A stretch of DNA of 64,000 bases from Bradyrhizobium sp. 132 (GTDB lineage Bacteria; Pseudomonadota; Alphaproteobacteria; Rhizobiales; Xanthobacteraceae). Position numbers and translations under genes: made by a program. The notes below the pieces were generated by a model, which saw only the letters and a list, made by a program, of their open reading frames with translations, was not told the DNA's origin and ran no database searches. The DNA is taken from contig NZ_JADPKY010000132.1 of NCBI RefSeq assembly GCF_023074185.1, positions 248,001 through 312,000 on the forward strand, given 5' to 3'. Below are positions 1 to 7,168 of this stretch, piece by piece (within the stretch, counting starts at the first letter, position 1; each line of letters opens with the position of its first letter).

Positions 1-1179
1 GTCGGCAAGAGTGTCGCCGGTGGCCGGCCGCATGTGCTGTTCTACGGTCACTACGACGTGCAGCCCGTCGATCCGCTCGATCTCTGGCACCGTCCGCCAT
101 TCGAGCCTGTTGTCACCGACCATGCAGACGGCCGCAAGATCATCGTCGCGCGCGGCGCCGAAGACGACAAAGGCCAGGTCATGACCTTCGTCGAGGCCTG
201 CCGTGCCTGGAAGAAGGTGACGGGCTCGCTGCCGATTGACGTCACTTTCCTGATCGAAGGCGAGGAAGAGGTCGGCTCGAAGAATTTCGTGCCATTCATC
301 GAAGCCAACAAGGCCGAGTTTGGGGCGGACTACGTGCTGGTCTGCGACACCGGCATGTGGGATCGCGACACGCCGGCGATCACGACGTCGTTGCGCGGCC
401 TGCTCTACGAAGAGCTGAAGATCACCGCCGCCAATCGCGACCTGCATTCAGGCGTGTTCGGCGGTACGGCGATGAACCCGATCCGGGTGCTGACCAAAAT
501 TCTGGGCAGCCTGTTCGACGACGACAACCGCATCACCATCCCCGGCTTCTATGACGGGGTGAAGGATGCACCGCCGGACATTCTCGCGCAGTGGAAGAAG
601 CTCGACTTCACGCCGGAGACGTTCCTCAAGCCAGTCGGGCTATCGATACCGGCCGGCGAGAAGGGCCGGCTCCTGGTCGAGCAGGCTTCCACGCGTCCGA
701 CCTGCGACGTCAACGGCATCTGGGGCGGCTATATCGGCGAGGGCTCCAAGACGGTGATTCCGTCACACGCATCGGCAAAGGTGTCGTTCCGATTGGTCGA
801 AGGCCAGGATCCCGCGAAGATCCGCAAGGCTTTCCGCGAGTATGTGTCGGCGCGGATTCCGGGAGATTGCAGAGTTGAATTCGGCGACCATTCCGCCGGG
901 CCTGCGATTGCGCTCGACTGGAACATGAAGCCGCTCGCCGCGGCCAAGACCGCGCTGACCGAGGAATGGGGCAAGGAGACCGTGCTGATGGGATCGGGCG
1001 CCTCGATCCCGATCGTCGCCGATTTCAAGCGCACGCTGGGCCTCGACTCGCTGCTCGTCGGCTTCGGCCTGGACGACGACAATATCCACTCGCCGAACGA
1101 GAAGTACGACCTGCGCAGCTTCCAGAAAGGCATCCGCTCCTGGGCCCGCATCCTCGCCGCGCTCGCGGAAGTGAAGTAG
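1..1179 (+). CDS. M20 family dipeptidase, 5' end outside the window
   Basis: The reading frame is open from base 1, so the start lies upstream; 392 residues are visible. This is a zinc-dependent M20 peptidase of the ArgE/DapE/CPG2 dipeptidase group, a cytoplasmic enzyme that hydrolyses dipeptides or N-acyl amino acids. The first metal-site motif HYDVQP is at visible residues 17-22, the catalytic/metal acidic cluster IEGEEEVGS near 84-92, DLHSGVFGG opens the dimerisation (lid) domain, and a late metal-ligand histidine sits in IHSPNEKYD. About 70-90 N-terminal residues are probably missing compared with the family's usual length of about 460. A palindromic repeat and a terminator-like hairpin follow. 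The exact substrate cannot be told from sequence. Confidence 0.9.
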   Translation, partial: VGKSVAGGRPHVLFYGHYDVQPVDPLDLWHRPPFEPVVTDHADGRKIIVARGAEDDKGQVMTFVEACRAWKKVTGSLPIDVTFLIEGEEEVGSKNFVPFIEANKAEFGADYVLVCDTGMWDRDTPAITTSLRGLLYEELKITAANRDLHSGVFGGTAMNPIRVLTKILGSLFDDDNRITIPGFYDGVKDAPPDILAQWKKLDFTPETFLKPVGLSIPAGEKGRLLVEQASTRPTCDVNGIWGGYIGEGSKTVIPSHASAKVSFRLVEGQDPAKIRKAFREYVSARIPGDCRVEFGDHSAGPAIALDWNMKPLAAAKTALTEEWGKETVLMGSGASIPIVADFKRTLGLDSLLVGFGLDDDNIHSPNEKYDLRSFQKGIRSWARILAALAEVK

Positions 1180-1197
1180 GGCGAAAACTCTATCTCG

Positions 1198-1296
1198 CTC
1201 GTCATTGCGAGCGAAGCGGCGAAGCGAAGCAATCCAGAATCCCTCCACCGGGCGACTCTGGATTGCTTCGTCGCAAGCGCTCCTCGCAATGACGAG
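1198..1296. repeat. Palindromic intergenic repeat (REP/RPE-like), copy 1
   Basis: The left arm begins CTCGTCATTGCGAGCGAAG and the right arm ends CTCGCAATGACGAG; the inner arms AGCAATCCAGA and TCTGGATTGCT also pair. The whole could fold into one long hairpin after the peptidase gene. Elements with this 'GTCATTGCGAGCGAAGC' core are dispersed in Bradyrhizobium genomes (from memory, not searched). Confidence 0.8.
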
Positions 1297-1317
1297 CAGA
1301 GGAGGCCGCACCAAATA

Positions 1318-1347
1318 AAAACGCCGCCCGGAATTGGACGGCGTTTT
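1318..1347. terminator. Bidirectional terminator-like hairpin
   Basis: AAAACGCCG at 1318-1326 pairs with CGGCGTTTT at 1339-1347 around a 12-nt loop, giving a U-run on either strand. It lies between the end of the peptidase gene and the 3' end of the convergent aldolase gene, so it could serve both. Confidence 0.7.
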
Positions 1348-1403
1348 ATTCGAAAAGGTGTAGAGGTTAGTTGACCGCTACCTTACACCAAATCTGGAAA
1401 ATT

Positions 1404-2183
1404 TCAAGACCGGTAGCCCGGAAGCTCGCGGTCGAGCTTGCGGAGCAGCGGCGGCCACACCAGGTTGGTAGCGCGCAGCTCGGCGCGGTCGCGGTTGGCG
1501 AGCAGCTCGGTGTTCTTGTCGATTGCGACGTCGTCGACCGGATAGACCGGCGTGCCCAGCGCGCGCGTACGCACCTGCATCGAGCAGGCGCGCTCGAGGT
1601 GATACATGCGCTCGAAGGCCGAGGCGACCGAGCGGCCGACCGTCATCGTGCCGTGGTTGCGCAGCAGCATGTGGTTGTGGTCGCCGAGATCTTTCTGGAG
1701 CCGCGGCCGCTCGTCATGGTCGAGCGCGATGCCTTCATAGTCGTGATAGGCGAGGTCGTGGGTGACGAGCTGGGCGGTCTGGTTCAGCGGCAGCAGGCCT
1801 TCGGCGCTGCTCGACACCGCGGTGCCGTCGAGGGTGTGGAGATGCAGCACGCAGATCGCGTCCTCGCGCACCTCGTGGATCGCCGAATGGATGGTGAAGC
1901 CGGCCGGGTTGATGCTGTACTCGCTCTCGGAGAGCTGGTTGCCGTGCAGATCGACCTTGACGAGGCTCGACGCCGTGATCTCGTCGAACATCAGCCCGTA
2001 GGGATTGATGAGAAAATGATGCTCCGGGCCGGGTACGCGCGCGGAGATGTGGGTGTCGACCAGATCGTCCCAGCCGTAGAGCGAGACAAGCCGATAGCAG
2101 GCGGCGAGATTGACCCGTTGCTGCCACTCGGCCTCCGTCATGTTCGAGGGCACTTCCTTCAGACGCGCTTCCGCTGGCGACAT
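1404..2183 (-). CDS. Class II aldolase/adducin family protein
   Basis: 259 residues, the usual length of the AraD/FucA/adducin fold. The zinc-binding histidines are visible as HLHTLDG in mid-protein and LLRNHGTMTVG in the C-terminal half. The family comprises cytoplasmic zinc-dependent aldolases, epimerases or decarboxylases acting on sugar phosphates or small hydroxy acids; the substrate cannot be inferred here. The ATG at 2183 is preceded by GGAGGGA at a good distance, which fixes the start. It converges on the M20 peptidase gene with a hairpin between them and does not look to be in an operon with the glycosyltransferase gene upstream, about 110 bp away. Confidence 0.88.
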   Translation of the reverse strand: MSPAEARLKEVPSNMTEAEWQQRVNLAACYRLVSLYGWDDLVDTHISARVPGPEHHFLINPYGLMFDEITASSLVKVDLHGNQLSESEYSINPAGFTIHSAIHEVREDAICVLHLHTLDGTAVSSSAEGLLPLNQTAQLVTHDLAYHDYEGIALDHDERPRLQKDLGDHNHMLLRNHGTMTVGRSVASAFERMYHLERACSMQVRTRALGTPVYPVDDVAIDKNTELLANRDRAELRATNLVWPPLLRKLDRELPGYRS

Positions 2184-2295
2184 GGGTTATCCCTCCGAAC
2201 ATCGTTGTTGCGGAGCGGGAGCGTAGTCTTGGTGACGGCCGGCGGCAAGGCGCTGAAAGCGCGGCAGTTAGGCGTGGCCCGCATGGAGAAAATTA

Positions 2296-3945
2296 TTACG
2301 GCGCCGGGATCGAGAGCAGGCTGGAAATGCTGCTGCCGCGGATGTCGTAGACGCGGGCGAACACCACGTCGTCGCGTTTGATCTCGACCAGCACGGGCGC
2401 GGTGAGGCCCTTGCAGTAGAACTCACCGAGCGTCATGGCGAAATCGGCGGCATGGGAATCCCAGCCGATGGTGAAGTCGGGGCCGAGCGCGACCTGGGCG
2501 GGGCGCTGCGGGCCGCACACGGCGACCTTCCATTTGCGGTTGCGCGGCGGCACTTCCTGGCGTTCGACGAGCTGCTCACGCAATTCGTCGGAGGCCTGCT
2601 TCAGCGCGAGGCCCCAATAATCCAGCATGAAGCGATCGTCGGCGCCGCGCACGGTGCCGGCGATGTGGTTGAAGTGGGTGTATTGATACGGATGCAGCCG
2701 GATCATCTCGGCGAGCGAGAGCGCAAGGCCAAAGCAGAACGTGGCGAGCACGACCGGCTGCCAGGTGCGGTGATTGGCGCGCAGGCGCTCGATGGCCCAG
2801 CCAAAGGCGACGCCGCCGAGCACCGCCATCGGCGGGATCACGAAGACGAAATGGCGGATGCCGTTGTACAGCGCCGGTCGCTTCACCATCGCGATCGCGA
2901 GTGGCAGGGTCGCGGCGAGCGTCAGCATCAAGAGGATGGTCTTGCGGCGTGCTGGAATCTCGCGGCGCGGCAGCATCGCGAAGGTGCCGATCACGGCGCC
3001 GAACATCAGCACCAGCATCACTTCGGGCAGTTGAAGCGCGAACAGCGTCGGCAGATAGGACCAGGGCATGTCGGGCACGGACACGATCGCGCCGTCGAAC
3101 ATCTCCTTCCAGGGCTTCTCGAAGAAGTGCGAGAAGTAGGTCAGCGCCTCGAAGGGATTGCCGGGCTCCATGATCGACCACGGCCAGATCAGCCCCATCA
3201 CGAGGTAGCCGAGCACGAGGCCGGGCAGCAACAAATAGACGACATGAGCGAAGCGGCGGACCGATTCGCGCAGACCCTCGCTACGCAGTTCCTCCAAGAA
3301 CAGCGGCATGAAGCCGATCACGGCATAGACCAGCGCAAGGCCGCCAAGGATGCGGGTGCCGAGCGAGAGGCCGGCGCCAAGGCCGACGATCAGGATCGTG
3401 CGCGGCGAAGGCTGCGGATATTCTTCGGCGAGGCGGACCAGACCCAGCATCAGGATGATCATGGCCACCGCGAAGGGCGCATCCTTCGGATTCATGAACA
3501 TGTGGCCGTAGAAGATCGGGCAGAGTGCGAGCAGCAGGAGCGAGGCAAGTCCCGCAAGGGGGCCGCCGATGCGGCGGCCGAGCCGCCACGTCACCGCAAG
3601 CCCGATCACGCCGACGACGGCGCCGACCAAACGGCGCGTCTCGAACAGCTCGAGCGGAATCACCTTGTGCAGGAGGGCCGCGACCATGTCGAAGCCGCCG
3701 CCATACATATAGAGGTTGGCGAAGGAGAGTGCCGCGGTGTCCTTGAAACCGGAACCGAACATGCGGAGCAACAGGTCGGCATATTCAGCGTGGGTGTAGT
3801 CGTCCCAGCCGAGCCCGTAGTCGCGGAAGGTCAAGCCTGCAATGACGGCGACCGCAGCCAGCACCAGCATGGCGAGATCGTCGCAAGTCCGTTCAACCGA
3901 GCGCCGCAGAGGCGTATCGATCGCCGAAGTCGTGATGGATGTCAT
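2296..3945 (-). CDS. GT-C glycosyltransferase (family 39 / ArnT-PMT type)
   Basis: 549 residues with about ten membrane segments. The first periplasmic loop has GLGWDDYTH (residues about 45-53), the acidic motif typical of GT-C enzymes that use polyprenyl-phosphate sugars, and FMNPKDAPFA supplies the second conserved acidic loop motif. Enzymes of this family sit in the inner membrane and move a sugar from a lipid carrier to protein or lipid on the periplasmic side. The C-terminal part is a soluble periplasmic domain. The acceptor is unknown. The gene stands alone between a convergently placed hypothetical gene and the aldolase gene. Confidence 0.8.
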   Translation of the reverse strand: MTSITTSAIDTPLRRSVERTCDDLAMLVLAAVAVIAGLTFRDYGLGWDDYTHAEYADLLLRMFGSGFKDTAALSFANLYMYGGGFDMVAALLHKVIPLELFETRRLVGAVVGVIGLAVTWRLGRRIGGPLAGLASLLLLALCPIFYGHMFMNPKDAPFAVAMIILMLGLVRLAEEYPQPSPRTILIVGLGAGLSLGTRILGGLALVYAVIGFMPLFLEELRSEGLRESVRRFAHVVYLLLPGLVLGYLVMGLIWPWSIMEPGNPFEALTYFSHFFEKPWKEMFDGAIVSVPDMPWSYLPTLFALQLPEVMLVLMFGAVIGTFAMLPRREIPARRKTILLMLTLAATLPLAIAMVKRPALYNGIRHFVFVIPPMAVLGGVAFGWAIERLRANHRTWQPVVLATFCFGLALSLAEMIRLHPYQYTHFNHIAGTVRGADDRFMLDYWGLALKQASDELREQLVERQEVPPRNRKWKVAVCGPQRPAQVALGPDFTIGWDSHAADFAMTLGEFYCKGLTAPVLVEIKRDDVVFARVYDIRGSSISSLLSIPAP

Positions 3946-4258
3946 GGCTATTGGTGACCCGGAATCCCCGCTTGGCCCTGCTGGTGCGCGCGGGCCTGCT
4001 CCCCGGAATCCCTATAGCGCAGTTCCATTACCAAGTAATTGGGCATTATGGCTAAATTCCTGATGCGACGCAGCAAATCCGACCAACTTGGGAGCTACTT
4101 AGAACTAGCGAACCGTAGCTGAAGGGAATGTGAATAAGTGCCTGATATCCTTCCCTTCAGGAACAGAGGCTTCAATTCGACGTTGGCGTGGAACACGGTA
4201 TGACGATATCGTGGCGTGACGGGTGTCGCGTATGGCTGCGCGACCGGGGGTGAGTTCG

Positions 4259-5125
4259 ATGGCGTTGGTATTGTTGATCGCGGGGATTTTCGCCGTTCTG
4301 GCGGGCCTCCTTGCGATCCTGTTTGGCTTTACCGTCAGGGAATTCAGTCTCGGCAGCACCCTCATAATCTCCGGCTCGATCGGCGTCTGCTCCGGGATGT
4401 TACTGGCCGGCCTTTACGTCGTCGTCGCGGAACTGAAGGGCATCGCGCGCCGGCTGACTGGATCAGTCGCACCGTCCGATGTTCGGGTCAGGCCCGTCCT
4501 GCCGGGCCCCGGGATGCCAGGAACGCCCGCGCCCGAGCCGGTGGGCGCAGCGAAGATCGAGCCGACGCCGCCATTGCCTGCCTCAGGGCCGCCGCCGTGG
4601 CAGAACGAAGCGGCCGCGCGGGAGCGTCCGCGCATCGAGCCGTCGCCGGAACCGGAAGTTCCGGTCCTGCCTGAGGCTGCGGAACCGCCGCGCCGGCGTA
4701 ACCTGATGTTCGCCTCGACCTCCCGCAAGGAGCGCGAGCGCGCGGAGGCGAAGGGCGGCGAGGGCGTGCCGCCGCTGCCGCATGCGGAGCCGCCGGCGGC
4801 GCCTGACGCACCGGATGGTCCGCCTGCGAGCTTTGACGACGCCTGGCCGAAGCCGGACCGTATGAGGCCTCAGGAGCCGCCGGCCGCCTCGCGGCGCCCG
4901 CCGCCGCGCTCGCCGTCGACCTTCGCGGAGGCTGCTCCTCCACCTGCACCCGAGCCGGCTCCAGCGGTCGAGCAGGCGCCCGTGACCGTGCTCAAATCCG
5001 GCATCGTCGATGGCATGGGCTATTCGCTCTATTCCGACGGCTCGATCGAAGCGCAGATGCCCGAGGGCATGATGCGCTTTGCCTCGATCGACGAGCTGCG
5101 CGCCCATCTCGACCAGCGGTCCTGA
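4259..5125 (+). CDS. Membrane-anchored proline-rich hypothetical protein
   Basis: About 288 residues: two adjoining hydrophobic segments at the N-terminus (roughly 1-20 and 33-55), then a long Pro/Ala/Glu-rich linker of about 170 residues, then a compact C-terminal motif with VDGMGYSLYSDGSIEAQMP and MMRFASIDELRAHLD. I know no enzymatic family for it. The short C-terminal domain looks like the conserved functional part, held away from the membrane by the linker. The start is uncertain: ATG 4259 follows GGGGGTGAG, while GTG 4223 and ATG 4232 are in frame upstream. The gene is followed by mucR after about 160 bp. Confidence 0.65.
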   Translation: MALVLLIAGIFAVLAGLLAILFGFTVREFSLGSTLIISGSIGVCSGMLLAGLYVVVAELKGIARRLTGSVAPSDVRVRPVLPGPGMPGTPAPEPVGAAKIEPTPPLPASGPPPWQNEAAARERPRIEPSPEPEVPVLPEAAEPPRRRNLMFASTSRKERERAEAKGGEGVPPLPHAEPPAAPDAPDGPPASFDDAWPKPDRMRPQEPPAASRRPPPRSPSTFAEAAPPPAPEPAPAVEQAPVTVLKSGIVDGMGYSLYSDGSIEAQMPEGMMRFASIDELRAHLDQRS

Positions 5126-5284
5126 GATCTGCTGCAGGCAAGTAAAGCGTGGCTATTCTTGTCGCACCGCCAGTAAATCAGTCCAGCCTCGTCAGTCATC
5201 TCATTTCAGCCGAACGTATTGTTGACACGGAATACTTCCGCGTCGTCAATCCCGTGAGACGCAAGGTCGAGAAAGGTCGGGCCC

Positions 5285-5701
5285 ATGTCGGATGCCGGGG
5301 CTAAGAATTTCATTGAGCTGACGGCGAGCATCGTGTCGGCCTATCTCAGCAACAATCCGACGCCTGCGGCTGAGATTCCGAACCTGATCAGCCAGGTGCA
5401 CGGTGCCCTGGTGCGGGTGTCGTCAGGCCGCACCGAGACAGCGCCGCTCGAGCCGGCGAAGCCGGCGGTCTCGCTGAAGAAGTCGATCGCGCCGGATTAT
5501 CTGGTCTGTCTGGAAGACGGCAAGCGCTTCAAGTCGCTAAAGCGCCATCTGCGCACCCAGTACAACATGACGCCGGAGCAATACCGCGAGAAATGGGGCC
5601 TGCCTGCCGACTATCCCATGGTCGCGCCGAACTATGCGGTGGCCCGCTCGCAGCTTGCGAAGCAGATGGGACTGGGGCAGCAGCAGCGGAAGCGGAAGTA
5701 G
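5285..5701 (+). CDS. mucR: MucR/Ros family transcriptional regulator
   Basis: 138 residues, the normal family length. The N-terminal helical part (about 8-45) is the oligomerisation region; the C-terminal half holds the Ros-type zinc-finger module around CLEDGKRFKSLKRHL and continues into TPEQYREKWGLPADYP. These proteins bind AT-rich, T-A-step DNA and control exopolysaccharide, motility and cell-cycle genes in rhizobia. The expected second Cys ligand is Asp (CLED) and the usual His after RT is Gln (RTQY), so the finger may be zinc-independent or loosely bound. The gene is followed by a palindromic repeat and the convergent sufE gene. Confidence 0.9.
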   Translation: MSDAGAKNFIELTASIVSAYLSNNPTPAAEIPNLISQVHGALVRVSSGRTETAPLEPAKPAVSLKKSIAPDYLVCLEDGKRFKSLKRHLRTQYNMTPEQYREKWGLPADYPMVAPNYAVARSQLAKQMGLGQQQRKRK

Positions 5702-5727
5702 AGCCGCTGTTACATCAGCTCACTCGG

Positions 5728-5835
5728 CCCTCATCCTGAGGAGCCCGCAAAGCGGGCGTCTCGAAGGACGGCCGCGGGCGAGAGCGGGGCCGTCATGGTT
5801 CGAGACGCGCGTTCCGCGCTCCTCACCATGAGGGT
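5728..5835. repeat. Palindromic intergenic repeat, copy of a second class
   Basis: CCTCATCCTGAGGAGCCCGC on the left and GCGCTCCTCACCATGAGGG on the right form an imperfect palindrome, with inner arms CGTCTCGAAGG and TTCGAGACGCG. It fills the space between the converging mucR and sufE genes and ends 2 bp before the sufE stop, so it may act as a shared terminator. This 'CCTCATCCTGAGGAGC' class is common in Bradyrhizobium (from memory). Confidence 0.78.
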
Positions 5836-5837
5836 CC

Positions 5838-6269
5838 TCAGGACGCTTCCGCGAGCGCTTCTTTCGCGTCGGTCTTGATACGCTCGACCATCGAGCGCAG
5901 GCCGTTGGAACGCTGTGGCGTCAGATGATCGCGAAAGCCGAACTCGTCGAACACGGCAATGGCGTCAGTTGCAAGAATCTCCTGCGGCGTGCGGCCGGAG
6001 TAAAGCGACAGCACGATCGCGACCAGCCCGCGCACGATGTGGGCGTCACTGTCGCCGCGATATTTCAGGATCGGCGCGCCGCCATGGCGATGATCGATCA
6101 GCTTCTGGAGCCAGACCTGGCTGACACAGCCGTTCACCTTGTTCTCGGCCGAATGCTCAGCCTCGGACATCGGTTCCAGGGTACGGCCGAGCTCGATGAC
6201 GTACCGGTAGCGGTCGTCCCACTCGTCCAGAATCTCGAAATTGTCCCTGATTTCGTCGATCGTCGTCAT
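5838..6269 (-). CDS. sufE: SufE family sulfur acceptor
   Basis: 143 residues, the whole SufE fold. SufE takes persulfide sulfur from the cysteine desulfurase SufS and hands it to the SufBCD scaffold for iron-sulfur cluster assembly. The active-site cysteine lies in the conserved NGCVSQVWL segment (about residues 46-54), and DEWDDRYRYVIELG near the N-terminus is typical. No suf genes lie nearby in the window, so this is a stand-alone copy, as is frequent in rhizobia. A DUF5330 gene lies 67 bp upstream on the same strand and may be co-transcribed. Confidence 0.9.
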   Translation of the reverse strand: MTTIDEIRDNFEILDEWDDRYRYVIELGRTLEPMSEAEHSAENKVNGCVSQVWLQKLIDHRHGGAPILKYRGDSDAHIVRGLVAIVLSLYSGRTPQEILATDAIAVFDEFGFRDHLTPQRSNGLRSMVERIKTDAKEALAEAS

Positions 6270-6336
6270 GCTGGCCCGTGTTCCCGTTCAGGCCAATATA
6301 GGGACGCTAGGCCGTGAAATCGATAGGGTTTGGGGG

Positions 6337-6762
6337 CTAATTCGCTGGCGCAGGCGGCGGGCCGCGCCATTCCAGCGCAAGGTCGTCCTGGGATAGGGTG
6401 TCGCGCGGCGCTTCGCTCGTAGCAGTGTCGCCTTCGCCGGCCAGCGCGATCGAGCCGGTGTGGTCGGGCGCCTTCTTGTCGGGCTTCTCGAGCTGCTCCT
6501 TCTTGTCGTTGATGATCTGGTAGATCTTGCGCGCGCCGTCCTGTGCGCGCTGGCCGATGATGGTCGCGGCCTGTCCGCCGACCTCGCAGGCCGCGGGCTG
6601 GCGCTTGCAGAACTGGGTCATGTCGGAGACGGCCGCGGTCGCAGCCTGCACCGCGTCGGCGGCGCCGATCTGCGGCAGCTTGTCCGATTCGGGCGTCTTG
6701 TCCCGCGGCAGGAGCACCAGCACCAGCCCGAGCCAGAATGTGATGCGAAGCAGAAAGCGCAT
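6337..6762 (-). CDS. DUF5330 domain protein, exported or membrane-anchored
   Basis: 141 residues with an N-terminal hydrophobic segment (about 4-19) that is either a signal peptide or an anchor, followed by a soluble region with two cysteines (FCKRQPAACEVG, about 51-62) that could form a disulfide, and a low-complexity C-terminus rich in Pro, Ala and acidic residues. It matches my memory of the DUF5330 family of Hyphomicrobiales; no function is known. It lies upstream of sufE on the same strand, separated from the DivJ-like kinase gene by a 406-bp divergent intergenic region. Confidence 0.7.
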   Translation of the reverse strand: MRFLLRITFWLGLVLVLLPRDKTPESDKLPQIGAADAVQAATAAVSDMTQFCKRQPAACEVGGQAATIIGQRAQDGARKIYQIINDKKEQLEKPDKKAPDHTGSIALAGEGDTATSEAPRDTLSQDDLALEWRGPPPAPAN

Positions 6763-6862
6763 CTTGCGACCTGTATGTTAGATCCCGCCGCGGCATCTCC
6801 GCGGATGTCGGACCTAGCAACTCTCGATAAATCGCAAGTGATTGCCTTCCGCTTAATTCGCA

Positions 6863-6909
6863 GAAAATTTACGCAAAAATCTTCGAAATCGAGGGTCTCG
6901 TAAATTTTC
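6863..6909. promoter_or_regulatory. 11-bp perfect inverted repeat, 25-nt loop
   Basis: GAAAATTTACG and CGTAAATTTTC are exact reverse complements. The AT-rich arms and wide spacing fit a two-site operator or a weak stem-loop. It lies about 100 bp upstream of the DUF5330 start and about 260 bp upstream of the kinase start. Confidence 0.5.
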
Positions 6910-7071
6910 GATTGACGCCCACGCCCGTGATTCTGCCGGCACGCCCATCCACCATTTCGAAACCATGCGGATCACGGTGAAACCCTGCGTTCACCATTCT
7001 TGCCGATGACGTCGTCAAATCGTCTAAAAAGCCCCGCGATGACACGGTGTCCGGCGGCACGCCGCATCGCC

Positions 7072-7086
7072 TTAGTGTTCGTTTAA
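7072..7086. promoter_or_regulatory. CtrA-type site, one mismatch
   Basis: TTAG-N7-TTAA at 7072-7086 differs from the CtrA consensus TTAA-N7-TTAA by one base. It sits about 83 bp upstream of the GTG of the DivJ-like kinase gene. Such sites occur by chance in AT-richer intergenic DNA, so this is suggestive only. Confidence 0.35.
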
Positions 7087-7168
7087 GGTCGCTCTGACAC
7101 GGTGACCTCACGATAAGGAGAGGCGTTCCGGCACGTCTTCTCGACGAGTAAGCCGAAGCGCGAGATCC

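Larger units (their letters stand above)
6763..7168. other. 406-bp divergent intergenic region with inverted repeat and CtrA-like site
   Basis: No convincing gene is present. An 11-bp perfect inverted repeat (GAAAATTTACG at 6863-6873, CGTAAATTTTC at 6899-6909) and a one-mismatch CtrA-type site (7072-7086) are visible. Promoters of both the DUF5330 gene and the kinase gene should lie here. The AT content near 6840-6910 is clearly above the surroundings. Confidence 0.6.

Noticed and set aside
2452..3957. Long plus-strand frame opposite the GT-C glycosyltransferase gene
   Set aside because: Composition is His/Arg/Gln-rich with no domain, and the opposite strand has a clear membrane enzyme. It is a shadow of a GC-rich gene.
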